Source: CAYMNU01 sp964391885
GTDB taxonomy: Archaea; Altiarchaeota; Altiarchaeia; JAFGQM01
Length of the DNA: 8,510 bases
Direction of reading: 5' to 3'
NCBI GenBank assembly: GCA_964391885.1
Contig: CAYMNU010000004.1
Coordinates: forward strand, 1-8,510
Shown: positions 1-5,438 of the stretch, piece by piece
How the letters are laid out: every line of letters begins with the position of its first letter
Numbering within the stretch: the first letter of the stretch is position 1
Position numbers and translations under genes: made by a program
The notes under the pieces: model-generated
What the model was told of the DNA's origin: nothing
Database searches by the model: none
What the model saw: only the letters and a program-made list of their open reading frames with translations

Positions 1-383
1 TGCGAGGCCACAAGCCATGAAAACGGCAAGGCCATCAGATAAAGAATTGCCCCCCTATTGGCGACATATCTTGCCCAGCCCTCTTCTTTCTTGAAAATCC
101 TGAAGCCGTCGTCGAAGAAACCGACTGCGGCGAAACAGGATATGAGGTAAAGGAAGGCATATGCCAAGGGGTTTATCAAGCCAGTTTCCACAGAAATCAG
201 CAATACGATCACGATGGCAGGAAGTACAAGTAGGCCACCGGCTTCGGGAAGCTTAAGCTTTTTTTCCTTGTTTATGTCTACACCCCCTATGCCAAAAGCC
301 AGCATTTTTCCCTTTAGTAGCCGCAGAAAAGCCAAGCCCAAGGCAAGGGACGCCAGCAAGACCGGGAGATAAATAAATTCCAC
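1..383 (-). CDS. MraY/GPT-family phospho-sugar transferase (N-terminal part)
   Basis: This is the first 127 codons of a membrane protein that runs off the left edge. Translation from the GTG at 383 gives a hydrophobic N-terminal helix (residues 3-22), a polar loop with the signature GVDINKEKKLKLPEAGG (34-50), a second membrane segment (51-65) and a third leading into AVGFFDDGFRI (86-96). A D-x-x-K...PE-x-GG loop followed by an Asp-Asp pair after a membrane helix is the pattern of the polyprenyl-phosphate HexNAc-1-phosphate transferases (MraY, WecA, eukaryotic and archaeal GPT/AglH). These load a sugar phosphate from a UDP-sugar onto a lipid phosphate carrier at the cytoplasmic membrane face, the first step of N-glycan or surface-polymer synthesis. 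A stop lies three codons upstream of the GTG, which begins one base after the truD stop, so the two genes are probably co-transcribed. The catalytic C-terminal half is not visible and the exact substrate is unknown. Confidence 0.72.
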   Translation of the reverse strand, partial: MEFIYLPVLLASLALGLAFLRLLKGKMLAFGIGGVDINKEKKLKLPEAGGLLVLPAIVIVLLISVETGLINPLAYAFLYLISCFAAVGFFDDGFRIFKKEEGWARYVANRGAILYLMALPFSWLVAS

Positions 384-384
384 T

Positions 385-1527
385 TTACTTCATTATCTCT
401 CTCAGGAGCACAGTCGCATAAGAGCCCGGAGGGAGACTAAACCTCACCCATAATTTAGACTCTTCGCGATTAAAATCCAAAAGCTCAAAATTCCCGAAGG
501 GTACGAGGCTCTCCCTCATAAGGCCCTCTGTGGACATCTCTGGCATAGCTTTCACGCGGAAATTGCCAAGCACAATACCTTCTTTATCAAGTATTCCGGC
601 GCTTACTTCGTCGGGCTCGGAAGACGAACCCACAAGCGGCAGTTTCTCAGGGATGTTGCCCGATTCTATGTATTCCGAAAGTGCGAGGTTGAAGACATAG
701 CCCTGAAAGGCGTGCACGAACATCCAGCGCAGCTTCTTTGGCAGCTCGCGCATGGCGCCTATGTAGTCACCGGGCTCTAAAGCAAGCCGGTTGAGCATAC
801 TCTTTTCATAGCCGAGATAATCCGGGAAGCTTTTGAGTGCCTTTCCAAAGTCCTCGCTTTCCCTTAGCTTTTCCCTCTCTTTTGTTGCTTCCTCGGGCTC
901 ATTGCCTGTGTCGCAGAGGTAGGACATCACTGCAGCCCTGAAGTCGCCCTTCAGGATGTGCTTCCCTATTAGATGGTTGCTCATCCGAAGGCCGAAGCGC
1001 TGTGTGCCGAAGAAGTTGGGCGCCTTGCCCCCAAGCTCCTCCACTATCTTTTTGACGCGCTCGTCGGCGTTTTCCGGCACCTGCCTTATGAGTATGCTGA
1101 AGCGGTTTCCGCTGAGGGTTCCAAGGTTAACCGGCTCCGGCGAGCTGCAAAAGTCTCGGAGCGCCAAATCCTTGATTTTAAGCTTCTCCAGGCGCTCCAC
1201 CGGCACCTGCCAAATAGACATCCTCTGCGCGCTTATGGATCTGCGGTCCTTTGTACCTGCATATTTTATTCTTTTTTGCGAGACATTGCAGGCTTTTGAT
1301 ATTACCTTAACCGCGCGCATGGTGTCCCAATTATTCTTCTCGAGGGTGAAGTGGATGTAATCGCCTTCTACAGATTCAAATAACTGGCTCCTGCCCAGTT
1401 CCAAAATTGTAGCTTCCGGGGTTATCTCTTCAACGAGAAAATCTTCTGGCTTTTTCTTTATGGCCCCGCCTATGCCGGGAGTCTTTGAAAGATATGCCCT
1501 TAACCCTACATCCTCACTCATTCGCAT
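385..1527 (-). CDS. truD: tRNA pseudouridine synthase TruD
   Basis: A 380-residue protein of the TruD/Pus7 family, which isomerises a uridine of tRNA (position 13 in the characterised bacterial enzyme) to pseudouridine. The N-terminus carries the family's PGIGG-x-IK-x-x-PEDFLVEEI pattern (17-35). The catalytic motif GTKDRR is at 91-96, with Asp94 the expected nucleophile. NFFGTQRFG at 171-179 is the second hallmark, leading into the TruD-specific insertion (roughly 170-300). The C-terminus PPGSYATVLLREIMK (366-380) is also typical. The length is normal for archaeal members and no key residue is missing. Two methionines (residues 1 and 3; 1527 or 1521) are possible starts, and neither has a good ribosome binding site. 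The start overlaps the end of the upstream small Cys-rich gene by 14 bases, suggesting translational coupling. The glycosyltransferase gene follows after one base. Confidence 0.96.
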   Translation of the reverse strand: MRMSEDVGLRAYLSKTPGIGGAIKKKPEDFLVEEITPEATILELGRSQLFESVEGDYIHFTLEKNNWDTMRAVKVISKACNVSQKRIKYAGTKDRRSISAQRMSIWQVPVERLEKLKIKDLALRDFCSSPEPVNLGTLSGNRFSILIRQVPENADERVKKIVEELGGKAPNFFGTQRFGLRMSNHLIGKHILKGDFRAAVMSYLCDTGNEPEEATKEREKLRESEDFGKALKSFPDYLGYEKSMLNRLALEPGDYIGAMRELPKKLRWMFVHAFQGYVFNLALSEYIESGNIPEKLPLVGSSSEPDEVSAGILDKEGIVLGNFRVKAMPEMSTEGLMRESLVPFGNFELLDFNREESKLWVRFSLPPGSYATVLLREIMK

Positions 1528-1756
1528 TGGGTTTCTTCAGATTGACATAGATGCCGCTTTTCAAACAATCGCTGCAGAAGTGACGCTTGTCACAGTCCAT
1601 GAGCAGTTCCTCACCAAGCTCGGTCACCTGCTCGATGGTCGCCCTGACAAAGCTGCTTCCCTTACCAAGTGCTTTGCCGCAGTTTGAGCAGCATTCCTTT
1701 ACCTCTATCAGGCTCTCGGGCATTTGGGCCATTTCCGCATAACTTAAGGACTGCAT
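1514..1756 (-). CDS. small Cys-rich (zinc-binding type) protein
   Basis: An 80-residue protein of unrecognised family. From the start chosen here it has CCSNC at 22-26, a further Cys at 55 and CSDC at 61-64. Two CxxC knuckles separated by about 35 residues suggest a zinc-ribbon or treble-clef fold. The middle (VRATIEQVTELGEELLMDC) is helical and acidic. The frame stays open upstream to an ATG at 1855, but those 33 extra codons translate an A/T-rich intergenic stretch into a low-complexity Phe-rich peptide. I therefore place the start at 1756, which has AAAGG nine bases upstream (1766-1770). The gene overlaps truD by 14 bases, so it may be made together with it. A role in RNA or protein binding is possible from the zinc-knuckle pattern, but no function can be assigned. 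A longer product starting at 1855 is less likely. Confidence 0.75.
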   Translation of the reverse strand: MQSLSYAEMAQMPESLIEVKECCSNCGKALGKGSSFVRATIEQVTELGEELLMDCDKRHFCSDCLKSGIYVNLKKPNANE

Positions 1757-1800
1757 CTTAAAAAACCTTTGCTTACTTAAACGTGGAAAAGGATAAAAAA
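1757..1800 (-). promoter_or_regulatory. probable promoter of the Cys-rich protein/truD/glycosyltransferase unit
   Basis: On the minus strand a TTTTTTAT box (1800-1793) lies about 26 bases before a predicted transcript start near 1768-1770. This gives a leader of about a dozen bases with AAAGG ahead of the ATG at 1756. The placement follows the usual TATA-to-start distance in archaea, but the box is T-rich and could equally be part of the upstream gene's terminator. Confidence 0.4.
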
Positions 1801-1815
1801 GAAGGAAAAAGAGCT
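1784..1815 (-). terminator. T-rich tract, likely transcription terminator of the methyltransferase gene
   Basis: On the minus strand this stretch reads as runs of T broken by CC and TTC (TTTTT, then TTTTTT, then TTTT). It starts about 90 bases after the methyltransferase stop. Archaeal RNA polymerase commonly terminates at oligo-T tracts without a hairpin. No strong stem-loop is seen here. It overlaps the proposed promoter of the next gene, so both functions may share the same bases. Confidence 0.45.
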
Positions 1816-1902
1816 TAAAAGCAGGGGCTATGCTGTTGCCTTTTTCCGGTGACAATTTTTCTTTAAGGCTTAAATGGTTTTAGGCTTGCGGCTGCCATAT
1901 GT

Positions 1903-2880
1903 CTAAGAGAGGGGTCCTGCCATCTTCCTCCCCTTTAGAGCGTAGATGCTCGCTTGTGTTGGGTCGCCGGAGGGGAATACTACATCACCCTGTATCCCCA
2001 GCATATACTCACCCGAGACCTCGAATTTCTTTGAGAGGTACTCCTCAATTTCCTTAATGTTTGTATGCCTGATGTTTGCCGCGGTATAACCGCCTCCTTC
2101 CATCATCTTTTTGAAATACTCTGATTCCGGGTTCAGCATCAAAATGACTATCTTGCCGCCTTCTTTCAAGACTCTGGCGGCTTCGTCGATCGCCAGCTTA
2201 TAATCCTCGGCGAACTCAAGCGATGCTATGAAGAACACGCCGTCAAAGCATGAATCCTGGAAGGGCAGGCTCTCGGCTTTGCCTGGTGTGAAGACATCCC
2301 GGTTCTGCGACCTTGCCAGCTGGAGCATATCAGCGGAGGGGTCTATTCCCACAATATTCATATCCGACAGCTCTTTCTCAAAGATGCCCGGGCCGCAGCC
2401 GATATCAAGCACGGTTTTGCAGCCTTTCAGCCACTCTTTGACATAAGCGGCTTCGGCCTTGAGTATCATTTGCCCGAGCGCACTATTGTAAAACTCAAGA
2501 TATCTCGCCATTTTGTTTCCCCTAAGTGCCTTCTCCCAAACGCCCGTGACCTCTTCCGACGGGCTCTCAAGGGCGTAGGGGTAGGTCTCGCAATGCGAAA
2601 GCCTTAGCTCTTTCTCCAGCGACTCTTTTAGCGTTGGAGGATTCCCTTTGTTTGACAAGCTCACCCAAATGCTGTCCTCGGGCCCCACAAATACAGAAAC
2701 CCAGATTCCGCCTATGACGAAGCCCGTCGGCCTGCCAGTGTCGCCGTATCCCTTTTTGACCGAAAGGATATTTTCTATACTAAACTTGCCAATCCGCTGA
2801 AAGAACTCCGCCTTGTCCAGGGAAGAGGAATATACGTCAGTCATCTTATGGAATTTAGTTTGTGTGGCATTAAAAACCAA
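1903..2880 (-). CDS. class I SAM-dependent methyltransferase with an unrecognised N-terminal domain
   Basis: A 325-residue protein. The C-terminal half is a Rossmann-fold (Methyltransf_11-like) methyltransferase: motif I VLDIGCGPG at 157-165 binds S-adenosylmethionine, the acidic residue closing the second strand is Asp180 in VGIDPSADM, and ESLPFQDSCFDGVFF (203-217) is the motif II/III region, followed by AARVLKEGGKIVI (234-246). Residues 1-115 belong to no domain I recognise; they contain a Gly/Trp-rich beta-like section (FVIGGIWVSVFVGPEDSIWVSL, about 54-75). The substrate is unknown. The start is uncertain. The ATG at 2880 fits a leaderless transcript from a TTTTTATT box about 26 bases upstream (near 2903-2910). 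The internal ATG at 2844 fits a GTTTTTAA box (near 2870-2878) just as well and would give 313 residues. The gene diverges from the thioredoxin operon and shares its control region. Confidence 0.85.
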   Translation of the reverse strand: MVFNATQTKFHKMTDVYSSSLDKAEFFQRIGKFSIENILSVKKGYGDTGRPTGFVIGGIWVSVFVGPEDSIWVSLSNKGNPPTLKESLEKELRLSHCETYPYALESPSEEVTGVWEKALRGNKMARYLEFYNSALGQMILKAEAAYVKEWLKGCKTVLDIGCGPGIFEKELSDMNIVGIDPSADMLQLARSQNRDVFTPGKAESLPFQDSCFDGVFFIASLEFAEDYKLAIDEAARVLKEGGKIVILMLNPESEYFKKMMEGGGYTAANIRHTNIKEIEEYLSKKFEVSGEYMLGIQGDVVFPSGDPTQASIYALKGRKMAGPLS

Positions 2881-2912
2881 GGGGGTCTGGTGATTTTTTT
2901 GCTAATAAAAAG

Positions 2913-2947
2913 TCACTACTCCACAAAGGTTTTTGAACCAGTAGTGA
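2913..2947. repeat. perfect 8-base inverted repeat, candidate operator
   Basis: TCACTACT at 2913-2920 and AGTAGTGA at 2940-2947 are perfect reverse complements separated by 19 bases, centred at 2930. The right arm abuts the proposed plus-strand TATA-like box. The spacing and position upstream of a redox operon suggest a protein-binding site. An RNA hairpin is unlikely to matter because the repeat lies before the predicted transcript start. Confidence 0.55.
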
Positions 2948-2979
2948 TAATAATAAGCACTAGCGATTATTGTAGTCAC
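2944..2979. repeat. imperfect dyad over the TATA-like box, second candidate operator
   Basis: GTGA (2944-2947) and AATAA (2952-2956) mirror TTATT (2967-2971) and TCAC (2976-2979) around a central CTAG (2960-2963). All are symmetric about 2961.5; 11 of 15 bases match between the arms 2944-2958 and 2965-2979. It shares the GTGA element at 2944-2947 with the perfect repeat to its left. A protein bound here would cover the TATA-like box and the predicted transcript start, as expected for a repressor. Confidence 0.5.
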
Positions 2980-2989
2980 AAACGATATC

Positions 2990-3394
2990 ATGGACGAACT
3001 GGAGAAAATCAGGAAAAAGAAGATGAAAGAACTACAGGAAAGATTCGATGGGAAAAAAATGGAAACGGAGATTGAAGTCGGGGACGGGGATTTTGATGAG
3101 AAGGTGCTCGGGCAGTCAAAGAAGGTCCCTGTGGTTGTTGACTTTTGGGCTTCCTGGTGTGCCCCCTGCCTGATGCTCGGTCCCACATTGGAAAAACTCG
3201 CAAAAGAGTACAACGGCAGGTTCATACTGGCAAAATTGAATGTTGACAATAGTCCTGCAATAAGCCAGAGATATGGGATTATGAGCATACCCTGCGTGAA
3301 GATGTTTAAAGGCGGCGAACTGGCCGACGAGTTCATCGGTGTGATGCCGGAGGGCGCGGTTAGGCAGTGGCTGGATAAGAATCTTAATGGCTGA
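2990..3394 (+). CDS. thioredoxin with a charged N-terminal helix
   Basis: A 134-residue thioredoxin-fold protein and the first gene of the operon. The active site WASWCAPC has Cys57 and Cys60, preceded by VVVDFW (48-53), which includes the buried Asp51. The cis-proline is Pro101 in MSIPC. It differs from classical thioredoxin in having CAPC rather than CGPC, and in having Cys102 directly after the cis-proline where Thr is usual, which puts a third thiol beside the active site. Residues 1-20 form a Lys/Glu-rich amphipathic helix (MDELEKIRKKKMKELQERF) absent from ordinary thioredoxins. It probably reduces target disulfides in the cytoplasm using electrons from the FTR encoded downstream; no NADPH-thioredoxin reductase is in the window. 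No signal peptide is present. The ATG lacks a ribosome binding site, consistent with a very short leader. It overlaps the ABC ATPase gene by eight bases. Confidence 0.92.
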   Translation: MDELEKIRKKKMKELQERFDGKKMETEIEVGDGDFDEKVLGQSKKVPVVVDFWASWCAPCLMLGPTLEKLAKEYNGRFILAKLNVDNSPAISQRYGIMSIPCVKMFKGGELADEFIGVMPEGAVRQWLDKNLNG

Positions 3395-4196
3395 TATGGA
3401 TGTAAAGAAGATTACGATTTTGCCGGGATACCACAAAAGCGGGGACAAGGAAAGTTATGAGCGTTTGGACATCCTTAAAGGCCAAAAAATCGGGATAGTG
3501 GGCCCGACAGGATCCGGGAAGAGCCAGCTTCTTTACGACATCGAGAAACTTGCCCAGGGGGACACAAAAACTTCGCGCACTATTCTGATAAATGGCAAGA
3601 AGTCGGTAAAAGGCTTCAAAAGCGATCCGAGAAAGAAGATAATAGGCTACCTCACCCAGCACATGAACTTCATGACAGATATGGGTGTGCATAAATTCCT
3701 AAGGACGCATATTGAGACAAGAGGAAAACACAGGACGCATGAGGAGACTGAAAGGCTTATTGACAAGGTAATCGACAGCGCTAATAGCATAACCGGCGAA
3801 AAAATTGCAAAAACTACAAACCTTTTGATTCTATCCGGCGGCCAGTCAAGAGCATTGATGGTCGCGGATCTTGCTTATATCAGCGAGTCACCCATCATTC
3901 TGATAGACGAGATTGAAAACGCAGGCATAAAAGTGAAGGCTGCGCTGGACTTGCTCATAAAGAAAGGCAAGATAATCTTCCTCGTGACCCACGACCCCAT
4001 ACTTGCGCTGGACACCGATAAACGATTTGTCATGAAAGAGGGCGGGATTAAGCATATTCTCTACACTAGCATAAAAGAGAAGGGAATCGCAAACTACCTC
4101 TCATGGATAAATGAATATATGCTGGAAACAAGAGAGGAAATCAGGGAAGGCAAGCAGGTTGAGGAGCTTAAGCTTATATGCACGCCTAACAAGTAA
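3387..4196 (+). CDS. lone ABC-type ATPase, function unknown
   Basis: A 269-residue ATP-binding cassette protein with all the core motifs: Walker A GPTGSGKS (39-46), Q-loop Gln91 in YLTQHMNF, signature LSGGQ (149-153), Walker B PIILIDEIE (169-177) with catalytic Glu175, and H-loop His202 in LVTHD. The segment after Walker B reads NAGI rather than the common SxLD D-loop. The C-terminal 60 residues are Glu/Lys-rich and probably helical. No membrane or substrate-binding transporter subunit is nearby, so this is more likely a soluble energy-transducing ATPase, as in the ABC proteins that remodel Fe-S clusters or activate enzymes, than half of a transporter. Its partner may be the GTPase encoded 14 bases downstream. 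Alternative start: ATG at 3396. The ABC assignment is firm; the role is inferred from context. Confidence 0.88.
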   Translation: MADMDVKKITILPGYHKSGDKESYERLDILKGQKIGIVGPTGSGKSQLLYDIEKLAQGDTKTSRTILINGKKSVKGFKSDPRKKIIGYLTQHMNFMTDMGVHKFLRTHIETRGKHRTHEETERLIDKVIDSANSITGEKIAKTTNLLILSGGQSRALMVADLAYISESPIILIDEIENAGIKVKAALDLLIKKGKIIFLVTHDPILALDTDKRFVMKEGGIKHILYTSIKEKGIANYLSWINEYMLETREEIREGKQVEELKLICTPNK

Positions 4197-4210
4197 CTTA
4201 AGACAGTAAA

Positions 4211-4999
4211 ATGAAAATCGCAATTTTTGGTGGGACTCCCGGAAGCGGAAAAACCAGCATAATCAAGTTTGTTATACAAGAACTAAAGGATTTGGATATC
4301 CATTATGTGAAATTTGATGTCTTGGATTCGGATGATGATGTCCTGATAAAGGAGAAGTTCCATATAGGGACCGAAAAAAAGATTGCGGGAGACATCTGCC
4401 CAGACCATTATGCTGCGCTGGAGATACCCAGGATTGTCGCGGAGCAAAAAAATAAGGACTTGCTTATTATAGAAACAGCAGGGCTCTGTTTGAGATGCTC
4501 CCCCTACATAAAGGAGGGCATTGCCATCAATGTCTTAAACATCTTGGCCGGGAAACCGTCCGGATACGGTCCGTTGCTAAGGGATGCAGACGTAATCGCC
4601 ACGTCAAAGGGCGACCTCATATCACAAGCTGAAAGGGAAATCTTCCGGGACGGGCTCCTGAAGGTGAATTCCACCGCCACAATAATAGACTCAAATGGCC
4701 TTACTGGTGAAGGTGCCACGGATTTGGCGGAAGAGATAATGAATGCACCGGAAGCAAAGGGGAAACTCATATTAAAAAACTCCATGCCCTCCGCCATATG
4801 TGGATACTGCTATGGGAACAAGGTCTTGGATTCTGAGGAAACCCTAAAAAGGTATAATCTAGGGAAAGAGCTAAAAGCGAGGCTGCCGAATCGCAATTGC
4901 GGCAAGTGCGGGTTTAAGTCATGCAATGAGTTCATAAGGTCAGTATTGGACAACACGGCAAAGGAGAGGCAATGCCCCTACATAAAAAAGGTGGTATGA
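4211..4999 (+). CDS. HypB/UreG-like P-loop GTPase with a C-terminal 4Fe-4S domain
   Basis: A 262-residue protein. Walker A is GTPGSGKT (8-15), followed by an Asp-rich section (FDVLDSDDD, 35-43). The Walker B region is LLIIETAGLCLRC (84-96), and TSKGD (131-135) stands in the position of the guanine-specificity NKxD motif. GLTGEGATDLAEEI (163-176) matches the C-terminal part of HypB-type GTPase domains, so this belongs with the SIMIBI metallocentre GTPases that insert or handle nickel. Residues 230-255 form a second module with Cys230, 233, 238 and 255 (C-x2-C-x4-C-x16-C). That is the 4Fe-4S pattern of the PF04060 domain of corrinoid Fe-S protein and RnfB. Extra pairs Cys93/Cys96 and Cys197/Cys200, plus Cys63, could bind metal or exchange disulfides with the thioredoxins. 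A CODH-like, corrinoid or other metalloenzyme maturation role is plausible but the client is unknown. Confidence 0.82.
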   Translation: MKIAIFGGTPGSGKTSIIKFVIQELKDLDIHYVKFDVLDSDDDVLIKEKFHIGTEKKIAGDICPDHYAALEIPRIVAEQKNKDLLIIETAGLCLRCSPYIKEGIAINVLNILAGKPSGYGPLLRDADVIATSKGDLISQAEREIFRDGLLKVNSTATIIDSNGLTGEGATDLAEEIMNAPEAKGKLILKNSMPSAICGYCYGNKVLDSEETLKRYNLGKELKARLPNRNCGKCGFKSCNEFIRSVLDNTAKERQCPYIKKVV

Positions 5000-5175
5000 T
5001 GCCAAGAATCGACCCGAATAAGTGTGTTGGGTGCGGGAATTGCACGGAGGTGTGCCCCTTCGGAGTCTTGGAGATTGAAAACGGCAAAGCCGTGGTGAAA
5101 CACCCAGAGAACTGCAGAAGATGCGGGGCATGCGTATCTGCCTGCCCGAACCATGCAATCGATATTGGAGACTAA
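4996..5175 (+). CDS. 2[4Fe-4S] ferredoxin
   Basis: A 59-residue bacterial-type ferredoxin with two classical clusters. The first motif is CVGCGNCTEVCP (Cys10, 13, 16, 20) and the second is CRRCGACVSACP (Cys40, 43, 46, 50). In each, the fourth Cys before Pro ligates the other cluster. The start at 4996 overlaps the GTPase stop by four bases (ATGA), with AAGGTGG just upstream; the adjacent ATG at 4999 is equally possible and has better ribosome-binding-site spacing. An upstream in-frame ATG at 4972 would add eight residues inside the GTPase gene and is unlikely. It lies directly before the FTR gene, so it is the natural electron donor to that enzyme, and it could also reduce the Fe-S domain of the GTPase. 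Confidence 0.93.
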   Translation: MMPRIDPNKCVGCGNCTEVCPFGVLEIENGKAVVKHPENCRRCGACVSACPNHAIDIGD

Positions 5176-5176
5176 A

Positions 5177-5437
5177 ATGGATGCAAAAATCAAAAGCCTC
5201 ATTGAAGAATACAAGGATTATGCAAAAGAAAACGGCTTTGGATTAAACCCTAACCAAAAGATGCTTGAGGGTGTGATCCGGGGTCTGCTTGAAAATGAAA
5301 AGAAGTTTGGGAAGAGATATTGCCCTTGTAGGGTGGAGCACAATGACAAGACAGTATGTCCATGTGTTTACCATAAAGATGAAATAAAAGAGCAGGGTCA
5401 CTGCCACTGCTTTTTATTCACGAGCAAAGAAGGCTGA
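5177..5437 (+). CDS. ferredoxin:thioredoxin reductase catalytic (beta) chain
   Basis: An 86-residue protein with the three FTR motifs: CPC at 49-51, CPC at 61-63 and CHC at 76-78. By alignment to the plant enzyme, Cys49, 61, 63 and 76 should hold the 4Fe-4S cluster, and Cys51 and Cys78 should form the redox disulfide, with His77 between the last pair as in the family. The spacings (9 residues between the CPC motifs, 12 before CHC) differ from the plant CPC-x16-CPC-x8-CHC arrangement: a shorter first and longer second loop. It passes two single electrons from ferredoxin to a thioredoxin disulfide. No variable (alpha) chain is encoded nearby. GGAG at 5167-5170 is six bases before the ATG at 5177, so I prefer this over the in-frame ATG at 5153, which lies inside the ferredoxin gene. 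The ferredoxin stop is one base upstream. Confidence 0.93.
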   Translation: MDAKIKSLIEEYKDYAKENGFGLNPNQKMLEGVIRGLLENEKKFGKRYCPCRVEHNDKTVCPCVYHKDEIKEQGHCHCFLFTSKEG

Positions 5438-5438
5438 T

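Larger units (their letters stand above)
2881..2989. promoter_or_regulatory. divergent promoter region between the methyltransferase and the thioredoxin operon
   Basis: This is the gap between two divergent genes. Plus strand: an A/T-rich box GATAATAATAAG (2946-2957) lies 26-30 bases before a transcript start near 2977-2980, leaving a leader of about ten bases before the thioredoxin ATG at 2990. No Shine-Dalgarno sequence precedes that ATG. Minus strand: CTTTTTATTAG (2911-2901) lies about 26 bases before the methyltransferase ATG at 2880, fitting a leaderless message. The two promoters would be only some tens of bases apart, and the dyads in 2913-2979 overlap the plus-strand box, so one bound protein could control both directions. 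Boxes are assigned by eye from spacing and composition. Confidence 0.6.

Noticed and set aside
956..1360. 134-codon open frame on the plus strand within truD, and an overlapping 108-codon frame (973-1299)
   Set aside because: Antisense to a fully conserved truD with all motifs intact; the translations show no recognisable domain and simply mirror truD codon structure.
1757..1855. N-terminal extension of the Cys-rich protein to the ATG at 1855
   Set aside because: The added residues come from a T-rich intergenic tract and are Phe/Leu/Lys-rich low complexity; the ATG at 1756 has better context.
2902..3336. 144-codon open frame on the minus strand over the thioredoxin gene
   Set aside because: Ser/Phe-rich translation antisense to the thioredoxin active-site region, a shadow of Glu/Lys-rich codons; it also crosses the promoter region.
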